Assembly (NCBI GenBank): GCA_025351405.1
Contig: JANXVZ010000001.1
Location: 1-55,021 of the forward strand
Direction: 5' to 3'
DNA: 55,021 nt
From: Sphingomonadales bacterium
GTDB taxonomy: Bacteria > Pseudomonadota > Alphaproteobacteria > Sphingomonadales > Sphingomonadaceae
Shown here: piece after piece, positions 16,216 through 25,102 of the stretch
How the letters are laid out: every line of letters begins with the position of its first letter
Position numbering within the stretch: the stretch's first letter is position 1
Translations under genes and position numbers: made by a program
Notes under the pieces: model-generated
Seen by the model: the letters and a program-made list of their open reading frames with translations, nothing else
The model's database searches: none
Told to the model about the DNA's origin: nothing

Positions 16216-17058
16216 TTACGGCGAATTCGGCCCGGCCTCCACAATGCCGGCCTCCACAATCCCAACCTCGAACGGCAACGCCAATGCCCGCCAAAGCCCC
16301 TGTGACGCCGCATCGCCCCTGCCGGGCACCCCTATCGACGCATCCGCAGCCCGCAACGCGATGGTGCCGTGCAGCCAGTCCCACACACTGAATCCGCTCG
16401 AAAAGTTGCGATCCTGCGCTGCAAAGTTCGCGCGGTGATGGATATCGTGCATCCCCGGCGTTGTCAGTACGTGCGCGAGGGCATCGTCGAACGACAACCG
16501 CAGATTGCTGTGGTGGAACAACACCGATGCGAAAAACCATCCCTCCCAGACTGCCAGCGCCCGCGGGCCTACGCCCAGAACACGGATTTGCAGCAACCGC
16601 AGTGGCACCGATATCGCCATGTCGACCGCGTGAAATCGCAGCGCCGTCGATGCATCCATGTCGAGGTCGACGTGGTGGACAAGGTGCAGCCGCCACAGCC
16701 AGGCGACCCGGTGCGTGGCGATGTGCCAGAGATACATGGTGTAATCTAGCGCCAGAAATGCCGCGACATCGCGCAGCCATGGCGGCGCCGGAATATTCTG
16801 GGCCAGCCCCTTCCCGCGCACTGCCATATGCCGGGCCAGGGGTTGCGCCAACGGGCGCTGCACCAAAGCCACGACCACAAGGCTGATCACCCCCAGCGTG
16901 GCATTGCGCAGGGTCCGTTCCGGCTCGGGCTGGGTCCGCGCGCGCCGTGGCCAATGGCGTTCGGCGAAAAGCAGCCAACCGACCATTGCGACCCCGGCAA
17001 GAACGACGGCGGCCGGGGCACCCGATCCGCGGTGCGATTGGCGGGTTTGCCTTGCCAT
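16216..17058 (-). CDS. Sterol desaturase / fatty acid hydroxylase family membrane protein
   Basis: Membrane-bound di-iron oxygenase family, 280 residues, with hydrophobic segments near 16-34, 52-68 and 98-115. The histidine clusters that bind the two irons are visible: HIATH, HLVHH, HHSN and HDIHH ([11 protein letters not shown]). The substrate is unknown; relatives hydroxylate fatty acids, sterols, hopanoids or carotenoids. The last residues contain a duplicated [11 protein letters not shown], caused by a 15-base tandem repeat at about 16239-16268. The gene is divergent from the dienelactone hydrolase and precedes dctA. Confidence 0.85.
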   Translation of the reverse strand: MARQTRQSHRGSGAPAAVVLAGVAMVGWLLFAERHWPRRARTQPEPERTLRNATLGVISLVVVALVQRPLAQPLARHMAVRGKGLAQNIPAPPWLRDVAAFLALDYTMYLWHIATHRVAWLWRLHLVHHVDLDMDASTALRFHAVDMAISVPLRLLQIRVLGVGPRALAVWEGWFFASVLFHHSNLRLSFDDALAHVLTTPGMHDIHHRANFAAQDRNFSSGFSVWDWLHGTIALRAADASIGVPGRGDAASQGLWRALALPFEVGIVEAGIVEAGPNSP

Positions 17059-17107
17059 GGTTCAACGCTAGTCTGGCCGCGACTTCCAGCCAAGGACTTC
17101 GATTGCG

Positions 17108-18013
17108 ATGACGATGCTTACACGTCCGGAAGGGCCAGAGTCTTCCGATCTCCACGTGACCCGTCGCGGCTTTGCAGCGCTTGTCGCCGCGGGTTACGCC
17201 GCTGCCGCGGTCGGTGCCGATGCTGCGCCCATCGCCACCCCATCCGATGGATTGGCCCTCGCCATGGTGACGATGCCTGGCGGATTGCCGGGCTATGTCG
17301 CCCGCCCCGCCGGCAACGGCCGTCACCCCGTCGTTATTGTCGTCAACGAGGTGTTCGGACTTCACGAATATATCCGCGACATCTGTCGCCGCTTCGCCCG
17401 GCTGGGCTATGTCGCCATCGCGCCGGAGTTCTTTTTTCGCAACGACCCCGGCAATAGCCTGGCCAGCACCACCGACTTTGCCGTCATCAAGCGCATTGTC
17501 GGTGCGGCCGGAAATGACCAGGTCATGGGCGATGTCGGCACGACGCTGGACTGGCTCGCCGCGCAGCCGTTCGTCGACGCCAGGCGGCTCGCCATCACCG
17601 GCTTCTGCTGGGGCGGCGGGGTCGTCTGGATGGCGGCGGCCCGCTTCCCGCAACTGAAGGCCGGCGTTGCCTGGTACGGACGACTGGCGCCCCCCAAACC
17701 GGGCGAACCCGTCACCGAAGTCCGCAAATATCCTCTGGAGATCGTCGGTGACCTGAAGGCGCCGGTCCTCGGCCTTTATGGCGGCCTGGACAAGGGCATC
17801 CCCGCCAGTGACGTTGCCGCGATGAACGCGGCATTGGCGGCTGCCGGCAAGACGGGCAGCCGGTTGAAACTATACCCCGATGCCGAACATGGTTTCCACG
17901 CCGACTACCGCCCGAGTTACAATGCGGTCGATGCTGCTGACGGCTGGTCACTCCTGCTGGCGCACTTCAAGGCCAACGGCGTCGGCCCGGGTCAAGCGGG
18001 CGGGCAGCCGTAA
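17108..18013 (+). CDS. Tat-exported dienelactone hydrolase family protein
   Basis: Alpha/beta-hydrolase of 301 residues. A twin-arginine signal is clear: VTRRGFAALVAAGYAAAAVG with Arg19-Arg20, so it is likely folded in the cytoplasm and exported by Tat. The DLH catalytic set is complete: Cys167 (GFCWGGG), Asp228 (YGGLDKGIP) and His261 (DAEHGFHADY), with Glu81 (NEVFGLHEYIRD) as in carboxymethylenebutenolidase. The natural substrate is unknown. It runs divergently from the hydroxylase gene, and its last 22 bases overlap the end of the convergent tetR gene. Confidence 0.9.
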   Translation: MTMLTRPEGPESSDLHVTRRGFAALVAAGYAAAAVGADAAPIATPSDGLALAMVTMPGGLPGYVARPAGNGRHPVVIVVNEVFGLHEYIRDICRRFARLGYVAIAPEFFFRNDPGNSLASTTDFAVIKRIVGAAGNDQVMGDVGTTLDWLAAQPFVDARRLAITGFCWGGGVVWMAAARFPQLKAGVAWYGRLAPPKPGEPVTEVRKYPLEIVGDLKAPVLGLYGGLDKGIPASDVAAMNAALAAAGKTGSRLKLYPDAEHGFHADYRPSYNAVDAADGWSLLLAHFKANGVGPGQAGGQP

Positions 18014-18672
18014 AGCTTGATGAATTGCGAAACGGCCTTCTGGGCCTGGTGTGCAATCGTCGCGGCATCGGGATCGGGGGCCTGCCCCAGCATGCGTCGC
18101 ATGTGCAGGGAGCCGCGGCACAGCGTCATGAAAACTTCGGCGGCTTCGCGGCTGTCATCGACAGCGAGTTCGCCGGCGGCAACGAATGTTTCGATATGAC
18201 GGCTCAGGCGATCGATCGAGATGCTGGGGCCTGAATCAAAGAACAACTTGCCGATTTCCGGCCGGCGCTGCGCCTCTGCCGCCACCACCTGGAACATCCG
18301 CGTCGCCCAGTCCGAACATATCAACGTCACATAGGTCTGGGCGATGCTGTGCAGCAGGCCGGCCAGATCGGGGTTGCCCGGCACTTCAAAGACACTGCGG
18401 CTGAAGCGGCTGCAACTTTCGGAAACAAGCGCCTCGAACAGCGCCTGCTTGCTGTCGAAATAGCTGTAGAGCGTCCCCTTGGAACCACCCAGCCGCGCCG
18501 CAACCTGCGACATGGATGCCCCATCGTACCCAAACTCCAGGAACACGTCATGCGCCACGGCAAGGATGGCCTGCCGACGCTCGACCACGCCCCGACGCGG
18601 CGGGGCGTCCGAAGCAGCTTCTGGGGGAGATTGGACCTGCGTCATAATGTTACCGGGGGGACGTTGCACCAT
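17992..18672 (-). CDS. TetR-family transcriptional repressor of the divergent efflux operon
   Basis: DNA-binding regulator, 226 residues from the ATG at 18672; a second ATG at 18645 (MTQVQS, 217 residues) is equally possible and neither has a strong ribosome-binding site. The N-terminal helix-turn-helix domain is typical: RRQAILAVAHDVFLEFGYDG, ASMSQVAARLGGSKGTLYSYF and DSKQALFEALV. The C-terminal ligand domain is divergent, with a DUF-type TetR_C segment (SIAQTYVTLICSDWATRMFQ). It is transcribed away from the NodT-EmrA-EmrB operon, with a shared operator between them, so it probably represses both. Confidence 0.92.
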   Translation of the reverse strand: MVQRPPGNIMTQVQSPPEAASDAPPRRGVVERRQAILAVAHDVFLEFGYDGASMSQVAARLGGSKGTLYSYFDSKQALFEALVSESCSRFSRSVFEVPGNPDLAGLLHSIAQTYVTLICSDWATRMFQVVAAEAQRRPEIGKLFFDSGPSISIDRLSRHIETFVAAGELAVDDSREAAEVFMTLCRGSLHMRRMLGQAPDPDAATIAHQAQKAVSQFIKLYGCPPA

Positions 18673-18724
18673 TGACCGTCGCGACAAGCGACAGTAGCTA
18701 CAATCAACCGTACGGTACGGTCAA
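18672..18724. promoter_or_regulatory. Face-to-face promoters and TetR operator between tetR and the efflux operon
   Basis: The plus-strand promoter is TTGACC (18672-18677), 17 bases, TAGCTA (18695-18700). The minus-strand promoter is TTGACC (18724-18719), 18 bases, and the same TAGCTA, which is its own reverse complement. A 15-base palindrome ACCGTAC-G-GTACGGT at 18707-18721 covers the plus start site and the minus -35 element, the expected place for a TetR operator that controls both directions. Confidence 0.65.
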
Positions 18725-18740
18725 TAGTTTGCGGTGCCCC

Positions 18741-20177
18741 ATGCGTCGAGCGTTCCCATCCCGACTAGCAATGGTGCTGTGCGCGCTGCCGCTCGGCGCT
18801 TGCATGTCTGCGTCTCCCGACGCGGCGATCAGGGTCAAACCCGTCTCGTCCTATGGTCTCGCCAGTCTGTCGGCGCCGGCAGCGCCCTGGCCCACGACAG
18901 ACTGGTGGCGCGCCTATGGTGACCCCAAGCTCGACGCACTCATTGCGGAAGCGCTGGCGGGCAACCCCGACGTCGCCGCCGCCGATGCGCGACTGCACCG
19001 CGCAAGCGCCCTCGCTCGCCAAGCAGAAGCGGCGCGGTTGCCGTCGCTGCGTGCGAATGGTGCGACCGATCTGACCAAGCAAAGCTACAACAACGGCATA
19101 CCCGCGGCATTTGTGCCGCGCGGCTATAACGACGTCGGGCGCGCCACGCTCAATTTTGATTGGGAGCTCGACTTCTGGGGCAAGAACCGGGCCGCAATCG
19201 CCGCCGCCACGTCCGATGTGCGTGCCAGCGAAGCCGACAGGGCCGCCGCGGTGCTCATGCTTTCGACGTCGGTTGCATCGACCTATGCGCAGCTCGTTCA
19301 ACTGTTCGCCGATCGCCAGGTTGCCGCCGCGTCGATCGCGTTGCGCCAGGACACGTTCCGGCTCGTCCAGCAGCGCGTGCTCGGTGGCCTCGATACGCGT
19401 GCCGAATCGAAAGCCGCCGAAGCCGGCGTCCCGGCGGCGCGCGGCGACCTCGCCGCCATCGATGAGCAGATCGCCATTGCCCGCAACGCGCTGGCAGCGT
19501 TGACCGGCGCCGGCCCGGACCGCGGGCTTTCGATCAAGGCGCCGACAGCGACAGCCCTGCCCGTCTTCGGGCTGCCGACGACGCTGACAGCCGATCTCGT
19601 CGGTCGCAAACCCGAAATCGTTGCCGCACGCTGGCGCGCCGAAGCCGCTGCCAAGCGCATCGGTGTTGCCCGGGCGCAATTCTATCCCAACGTCAATTTG
19701 GCGGCGTTCATCGGCGTGCAGTCGCTGGGGCTGGCCAATCTCGCCAGTGCGGGTTCGGACATTGGCCAGGTTGGGCCGGCAATAAGCCTGCCGATCTTCG
19801 ACGGGGGCCGGCTGCGCGCCAATCTTCGCGGCGCCGAGGCGGATTATGCGCTGGCGGTGGCGCAATATGACAGCGCGGTAAACCGTGCCCTCCAGGATGT
19901 TGCCGATGCCGCCGCCAGCGCAAGGGCGTTGGGCAGCCGGCTTGCAGAAGCAAGGGCGGCACTCACCGCGCAGGAGGACGCCTATCGCGTAGCGCGGCTC
20001 CGGTACACCGGTGGCCTTGCCAACTACCAGTCGGTGCTGCTGGTCGAGGATAACGTTCTCCTGCGGCGCCGGGCTTACGCCGATCTGCAGGCGCGCGCAT
20101 TTGCGCTCGATGTTGCACTTGTGCGGGCGCTGGGCGGCGGCTTCTCCGCCCCCGTTGCTGCTCTCGCTGCCAAGTAA
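18741..20177 (+). CDS. Outer-membrane efflux lipoprotein, NodT family
   Basis: TolC-like outer-membrane channel of a tripartite pump, 478 residues. The start MRRAFPSR gives a lipoprotein signal with lipobox LPLGAC, so the mature protein would be anchored at Cys22. The family hallmarks are WWRAYGDPKLDALIAEALAGNPDVAAADARL, LNFDWELDFWGKNRAAIAAA in the first repeat, and GPAISLPIFDGGRLRANLRG in the second. The two halves are the duplicated OEP domains. It is followed 12 bases later by emrA and then emrB, so the three form one exporter operon controlled by the divergent TetR. Confidence 0.94.
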   Translation: MRRAFPSRLAMVLCALPLGACMSASPDAAIRVKPVSSYGLASLSAPAAPWPTTDWWRAYGDPKLDALIAEALAGNPDVAAADARLHRASALARQAEAARLPSLRANGATDLTKQSYNNGIPAAFVPRGYNDVGRATLNFDWELDFWGKNRAAIAAATSDVRASEADRAAAVLMLSTSVASTYAQLVQLFADRQVAAASIALRQDTFRLVQQRVLGGLDTRAESKAAEAGVPAARGDLAAIDEQIAIARNALAALTGAGPDRGLSIKAPTATALPVFGLPTTLTADLVGRKPEIVAARWRAEAAAKRIGVARAQFYPNVNLAAFIGVQSLGLANLASAGSDIGQVGPAISLPIFDGGRLRANLRGAEADYALAVAQYDSAVNRALQDVADAAASARALGSRLAEARAALTAQEDAYRVARLRYTGGLANYQSVLLVEDNVLLRRRAYADLQARAFALDVALVRALGGGFSAPVAALAAK

Positions 20178-20189
20178 GGACGAACCATC

Positions 20190-21374
20190 ATGGCCGAGGC
20201 CGATCCCAAGCTGCCCAATGTCGACGAGGCTGCGAAAAAGCTTGCCGAAGACCAGGCCAGGGCGGAAAAATCCGCGGCCAAGGCGGCGACGCGCCGGCGG
20301 TTGTTTGCCATCCTCGCTGGGGTCATCGCGGTGGCCGCCATCGGTTATGCGATTTATTGGTTCATTGTCGGACGCAACAATGTGTCGACCGACAACGCCT
20401 ATGTCGGCGCCGACAGCGCGTTGGTGACGCCGTTGACCGCCGCCGCCATCGTCAAGGTCAACGTCATGGAGACCCAGAGGGTCCGGGCCGGCGACGTGCT
20501 GGTCGAACTCGATCCATCCGATGCCCGCGTGGCGCTGGCCCAGGCCCAGGCCCAGCTTGCAACCGCGACCCGCAAGGTTGCGGGCTATTACGCCCAGGAC
20601 CGGGCGCTGGCGGCACAGGTAACGTCGCGAGCGGCAGATATCGCGGCGGCGGACGCGCGCATCGCCAGCGCCGAATCAGACTTGAAGCGCGCGCGCATCG
20701 ACCTGTCACGCCGACAGGCGCTGGTGGCATCGGGCGCGGTCTCGGGCGACGAGCTTTCCACGGCACAGAACCGCTTTGCGGCAGCGCTGGCGGGCGTGGA
20801 ACAGGCGCGCGCGGCGCGGTTGCAGGCGACGGCACAGGTCACTGCGGCAAAGGGCAGCCAGGCGGTCAATATGGCGCTGATCAGCGACACATCCGGACAG
20901 GAAAACCCCGAGATTCGCGCCGCGCGCGCCATGGTCGAAAAGGCCCAGCTCGACCTCGATCGCACCATCATTCGCGCCCCGTTGTCAGGCGTTGTCGCCA
21001 AAAAGACCGTGCAGATCGGCCAGCGCGTGGCGCTCGGCACGCCTTTGATGAGCATCGTCCCGGTCGAAACGGCCTATGTCGATGCCAATTTCAAGGAGGG
21101 GCAGTTGCGCAAGGTTCGCATCGGGCAGCCGGTGACGTTGACCTCGGACCTTTATGGCAGCGACGTCGTCTATCATGGCACCGTTACCGGGCTCTCGGGC
21201 GGGACCGGGGCGGCCTTTGCCCTGATTCCGGCACAGAACGCCACCGGCAACTGGATCAAGGTGGTCCAGCGCCTGCCGGTGCGCATTTCGCTGAAGGCCG
21301 ATGAACTGCGCGCCCATCCGTTGCGCATCGGTCTTTCAATGAGCGCCGAGATCGACATCTCCAACGCAAATTGA
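20190..21374 (+). CDS. emrA: EmrA/HlyD-type membrane fusion protein
   Basis: Periplasmic adaptor linking the inner-membrane pump to the outer-membrane channel, 394 residues. After a charged Ala/Lys-rich cytoplasmic tail, one membrane helix spans about 36-56 (RLFAILAGVIAVAAIGYAIYW). Then come STDNAYVGADSALVTPLTAA, the lipoyl half-motif, a long alpha-hairpin rich in alanine and glutamine, and the second half LDRTIIRAPLSGVVAKKTVQ with IGQRVALGTPLMSIVP. This is the EmrA layout. It lies between the NodT channel and EmrB; the intervals are 12 and four bases. Confidence 0.93.
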   Translation: MAEADPKLPNVDEAAKKLAEDQARAEKSAAKAATRRRLFAILAGVIAVAAIGYAIYWFIVGRNNVSTDNAYVGADSALVTPLTAAAIVKVNVMETQRVRAGDVLVELDPSDARVALAQAQAQLATATRKVAGYYAQDRALAAQVTSRAADIAAADARIASAESDLKRARIDLSRRQALVASGAVSGDELSTAQNRFAAALAGVEQARAARLQATAQVTAAKGSQAVNMALISDTSGQENPEIRAARAMVEKAQLDLDRTIIRAPLSGVVAKKTVQIGQRVALGTPLMSIVPVETAYVDANFKEGQLRKVRIGQPVTLTSDLYGSDVVYHGTVTGLSGGTGAAFALIPAQNATGNWIKVVQRLPVRISLKADELRAHPLRIGLSMSAEIDISNAN

Positions 21375-21378
21375 CGGC

Positions 21379-22920
21379 ATGACAAACCCGCCAGCCAGAA
21401 CCGGGACCACCGACGCGCCCTTGCACGGCTCGGCGCTGGTGGTGGGAGGCGCACTGCTGGCGCTGGCCAATTTCATGGTGGTACTCGATACCACGATCGC
21501 CAATGTATCGGTGCCCTCGATCGCCGGCGCGCTGGCGGTATCGCCGACGCAGGGCACCTGGGTCATCACTTCCTATTCGGTTGCCGAGGCCATCACGGTG
21601 CCGTTGACCGGTTGGCTTGCACTGCGCTTCGGCACGGTCAGGGTCTTTTGCATTGCCATGGCCGGCTTCGCCCTGTTTTCGGCATTGTGCGGAATCGCGC
21701 CCTCGCTGGGGGTGCTGGTGGCGTTCCGCGTCGCACAGGGGCTTTGCGGCGGTCCGATGATCCCCTTGTCGCAGGCGCTGCTGATGCGGGTGTTCCCGCC
21801 CGAAAAGGCCGGCATGGCAATCGGGATATGGGCGATGACCACTGTTGTGGCGCCTGTCGCCGGGCCCATTCTGGGCGGGCTCATCTCCGACAATTTTCAC
21901 TGGTCGTGGATCTTCTTCATCAATGTTCCGGTTGCGGCGGCCTGCGCCTTTCTGTCGTGGCGCGTTTTTCGCTCACGCGAGACGCCCATCACTCGGCGAC
22001 CCATCGACTTTGTCGGTCTCGGGCTGCTCATCGTCTGGGTCGGAGCGCTGCAGATCATGCTTGACAAGGGCAAGGAGCTCGATTGGTTCGGTTCGGTGTG
22101 GATCGTCGGGCTGGCCTTGACCGCCATCATCGGCTTTTGCGCCTTCCTCATCTGGGAACTGACCGCCGAAGACCCGATTGTTGATTTGCGCATCTTTCGC
22201 CATCGCGGCTTTACCGTTGGCGCGGTGACATTGTCGGTCACCTTCGGTGCCTTCTTCGCCAGCATCATCCTTATCCCGCTGTGGCTGCAGACCGGCATGG
22301 GCTACACCGCAACATGGGCCGGCTATGCGACTGCCGGGGGGTTCCTTGCCATCATCTTTTCCCCGGTCGCCGCACAGCTTGTCAGCCGCGTCGACCCACG
22401 CACGCTGACGTCGGGCGGGATCCTGTGCTTTGCCGCCGTCACCTTCTGGCGTTCCGGCTTCACCACCAGCATCGATTTCTGGCACGTCGTGCTGCCCGCA
22501 ATCGTGCTGGGAGTGGGCGTGCCGTTCTTCTTCGTGCCGACGACACGCATCGCACTCGGCGCCGTGCTACCGCAGGAAACGGCGTCGGCGGCCGGCCTGT
22601 CGAACTTCATGCGGACAACCGCCGCAGCGTTCGCAGCGTCGATCACGACGACATTCTGGGAAAATTCGGCGAGCACTGCCCGCGATAACCTCGCCGGCGT
22701 CCTGAATGGCGTTCAGGACCGCATCGACGCGCTGATGGCGATGGGCCTGACGTCCCAGCAGGCGCTACGCCAGATCGACAACCTCGTTCAAACGCAAAGC
22801 GTCATGCTGGCCACCGACCGGGTGTTCTTTGTGACGGCGTTCATCTTTCTCGTCACCGCGTGCTTTGTCTGGCTGGCGCCGCGCCCGAGGCCCGTATCGG
22901 CTGCGGCGGCAGCGCACTAG
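21379..22920 (+). CDS. emrB: EmrB/QacA-family multidrug transporter (DHA2, 14 TMS)
   Basis: Proton-driven drug exporter of the major facilitator superfamily in the inner membrane, 513 residues and about 14 hydrophobic helices. The DHA2 motifs are present: LANFMVVLDTTIANVSVPSI in helix 1, WVITSYSVAEAITVPLTGWL, and FRVAQGLCGGPMIPLSQALL with WAMTTVVAPVAGPILGGLIS in helices 4-5 (antiporter motif C). The range of substrates cannot be predicted. With the adaptor and NodT channel it would move compounds across both membranes. The stop lies 24 bases from the convergent glycosyltransferase gene. Confidence 0.94.
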   Translation: MTNPPARTGTTDAPLHGSALVVGGALLALANFMVVLDTTIANVSVPSIAGALAVSPTQGTWVITSYSVAEAITVPLTGWLALRFGTVRVFCIAMAGFALFSALCGIAPSLGVLVAFRVAQGLCGGPMIPLSQALLMRVFPPEKAGMAIGIWAMTTVVAPVAGPILGGLISDNFHWSWIFFINVPVAAACAFLSWRVFRSRETPITRRPIDFVGLGLLIVWVGALQIMLDKGKELDWFGSVWIVGLALTAIIGFCAFLIWELTAEDPIVDLRIFRHRGFTVGAVTLSVTFGAFFASIILIPLWLQTGMGYTATWAGYATAGGFLAIIFSPVAAQLVSRVDPRTLTSGGILCFAAVTFWRSGFTTSIDFWHVVLPAIVLGVGVPFFFVPTTRIALGAVLPQETASAAGLSNFMRTTAAAFAASITTTFWENSASTARDNLAGVLNGVQDRIDALMAMGLTSQQALRQIDNLVQTQSVMLATDRVFFVTAFIFLVTACFVWLAPRPRPVSAAAAAH

Positions 22921-22944
22921 CAGCCGCCGCCCTGGCGCATTCGC

Positions 22945-24417
22945 CTATCCCAGAGCCGATGTGCGCTGCTGGCTGCCCCAGGTCTGGCGGCCGGTGAGGA
23001 ACATGACCCAGCCCCATGCAGCGCCGGCGTGGCGCAGCAGCTGGAAGGTGAATGGCTCCGCCAGCGCCGCGAGAAAGGCATAGCCGGGGTCGGCGACCGT
23101 GCGGTCACCAAGCCAGCGGCGATAAAGATGCACCGACCACAGGTGGAAAGCGAGATCGATGGCGATTTTGACGCCGATGATGACGGCGACCGGAGCAAGG
23201 TTCCCCAGCTTGCCCTCGACGATATAGTAAACCAGCAGGCCGAATGCCGTCAGGCCATAGAGCGGCTGCAAGGTGTCGATGGCCTTGACCGGCAACATGG
23301 CCAGCCCGAGCGCACCGAAGCGCCGATCGCCAACCATGTCGCGATACCAATATTGGGTCTGCAGGAATCCGCCGAACCAACGCCGGCGCTGGCGTAGAAA
23401 CGCCATGGTCGAGCTGGGCGCTTCGGTGCGTGCCCGGGCGCCGCCGAGCACCCGCGTCGTCCAGCCGAGCCGGTGCAGCGCACTATGCCGCTTGAGACGG
23501 TGGATGAGTTCATAGTCCTCGACGAGGCAGTCGGGGTCGAAGCCGCCGACCTCGATAATGGCCGCGCGCCGAAAACCGGCAAACGCCCCGGAAATCAGCA
23601 GCAGGGAATCAAGCCGCATCCACGCATAGCGCGAGAGGAAATTCCGGATGTACTCGTAGGTCTGGAACCACTGGAACAACCGGCCGGTCGCCGTCGGCGC
23701 GCAAACCGGGGTCAACACGCCGGTGGTGGCGACAAGGCCGGGCTCGCAGGCAAAGGCCGCGCGCACCGCGGCAATGGCTTCGCGATCGAGCAGTGTATCG
23801 GCATCGACGGTCAGCACGATTTCGGTATCGATGCGCTGGATGGCGGCGTTCATGGTCCGCGCCTTGCCGCCGTGCGGCATGCGCAACCAGTGGATCATGG
23901 GGTGGTCGCCGGAAACCTCGCCAACACGCGGCGTGCCGATGCCATAGAGTTCGGCGAGCACCGGCCCGGTGTCGTCTGTCGAGCCGTCGTCGGCGATAAG
24001 GATCGCATCGGGCGGATCGGACTGTGCCAGCAGCGCCGCCAGGGTTATCGGCAACACCCTCGCCTCGTTGTGCGCAGCGACGATGACCCCGACCGACACG
24101 CGGGGTACTGGCAGCGTGGCAACCGCGGGCACCGCCGGTGCAAGCAGGGCGCGTGTCTGCCAGAAGGTAAAGCCCAGCAACAGCGTATCGTAACACACAT
24201 AGACAATCCCCGCCGACCAACTCCAGGCCCCGGGCAGCGCGAACGGCGCCGCAAAGAGCGCGATCCACAGTGCGAGGACGCCGCCGTGGATGGCGATGCT
24301 GGCCAGCGGTGTCGGCACCGGGGTACGCCGTGGGGAATGCGCCGCCAGCACGACGCCAAGGTCGTCAGCGAGATATCGGGTGGCTGCGGCATCATTACCG
24401 CGGTCAAGCGTCTTCAT
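22945..24417 (-). CDS. Processive family-2 membrane glycosyltransferase
   Basis: A 490-residue membrane glycosyltransferase resembling PgaC/cellulose-synthase-type enzymes. Two membrane helices precede the catalytic domain (about 42-62 and 68-92) and several follow it (after about 370). Catalytic features: Asp143-Asp144 (IADDGSTDDT), the metal-binding DAD at 205-207 (VDADTLLD), the base region Glu300-Asp301 (LVEDYEL) and QRRRW at 343-347, which marks processive polymer synthesis. The product is unknown because no partner polysaccharide genes lie nearby. It converges with emrB. Confidence 0.87.
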   Translation of the reverse strand: MKTLDRGNDAAATRYLADDLGVVLAAHSPRRTPVPTPLASIAIHGGVLALWIALFAAPFALPGAWSWSAGIVYVCYDTLLLGFTFWQTRALLAPAVPAVATLPVPRVSVGVIVAAHNEARVLPITLAALLAQSDPPDAILIADDGSTDDTGPVLAELYGIGTPRVGEVSGDHPMIHWLRMPHGGKARTMNAAIQRIDTEIVLTVDADTLLDREAIAAVRAAFACEPGLVATTGVLTPVCAPTATGRLFQWFQTYEYIRNFLSRYAWMRLDSLLLISGAFAGFRRAAIIEVGGFDPDCLVEDYELIHRLKRHSALHRLGWTTRVLGGARARTEAPSSTMAFLRQRRRWFGGFLQTQYWYRDMVGDRRFGALGLAMLPVKAIDTLQPLYGLTAFGLLVYYIVEGKLGNLAPVAVIIGVKIAIDLAFHLWSVHLYRRWLGDRTVADPGYAFLAALAEPFTFQLLRHAGAAWGWVMFLTGRQTWGSQQRTSALG

Positions 24418-24492
24418 GAGGTTCCATTCGCGTTCCAGCGCCTGCTATACGGTCTTGGCTGACTGTTGACTGAACCTTTGTGCAGGCGCGAA

Positions 24493-25062
24493 ATGACGCA
24501 GGACATGAACCCGCTCCGCTACACCCGCGTCGCGATCGCCCTGCATTGGCTGGTCGCCATACTGATCGCGGCAAATCTGATGCTGGTATGGTTCGTCGAT
24601 TACTGGCCGGAGGCGCTGGTGCGTCCGGTCATCGACACGCACAAGTCTATCGGCATCACGGTGCTGGGCCTCGTCCTGCTGCGGCTGTTGTGGCGCATCG
24701 GCCATGCGCCACCGCCGCTTCCCGCCACATATCCCCTGCTGGAAAAGCGTGTCGCCCCCGTGGCCCATGCCGCGCTGTATGTCATCATGCTGGCGCTGCC
24801 GTTGTCGGGATGGCTGCATGATTCGGCATGGAAGGATGCCGCTGCGCATCCGATGGCGTTGTTCGGGGTGGTGCCCTGGCCACGTATCGGCTTTGTCATG
24901 GCGATGGAGCCGGCGGCAAAGGAACAGATGCACACCCTGTTCGGGCTGTTGCACGCATGGTTCGGCTATGCGCTGTATGTGCTGTTCGTGCTTCATGTCG
25001 GCGCCGCATTGAAGCACCAGTATCGCGACAAGCATCCGGAACTGCAGCGCATGCTGCCCTGA
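24493..25062 (+). CDS. Cytochrome b561 family protein
   Basis: Di-heme membrane cytochrome of the CybB/YceJ type, 189 residues with four predicted helices. Candidate heme ligands are the histidines in YTRVAIALHWLVAIL (helix 1), IDTHKSIGITVLG (helix 2), APVAHAALYVIMLALPLSGW (helix 3) and LHAWFGYALYVLFVLHVGAAL (helix 4). It may pass electrons from ubiquinol to a periplasmic acceptor; E. coli CybB oxidises ubiquinol with superoxide. I chose the ATG at 24493 (MTQDMNPLRY); an in-frame TTG lies 27 bases earlier. A strong hairpin follows the stop. Confidence 0.88.
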   Translation: MTQDMNPLRYTRVAIALHWLVAILIAANLMLVWFVDYWPEALVRPVIDTHKSIGITVLGLVLLRLLWRIGHAPPPLPATYPLLEKRVAPVAHAALYVIMLALPLSGWLHDSAWKDAAAHPMALFGVVPWPRIGFVMAMEPAAKEQMHTLFGLLHAWFGYALYVLFVLHVGAALKHQYRDKHPELQRMLP

Positions 25063-25068
25063 AAGGGG

Positions 25069-25095
25069 CCTTCCCCCACCCGCGATGGGGGAAGG
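25069..25095. terminator. Bidirectional hairpin between convergent cytochrome b561 and wrbA genes
   Basis: CCTTCCCCCA (25069-25078) and TGGGGGAAGG (25086-25095) form a perfect ten-pair stem with a seven-base loop. It sits in the 40-base gap between the two convergent stop codons. No clear T-run follows on either side, so efficiency is uncertain. Confidence 0.6.
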
Positions 25096-25102
25096 AGAAG
25101 GT

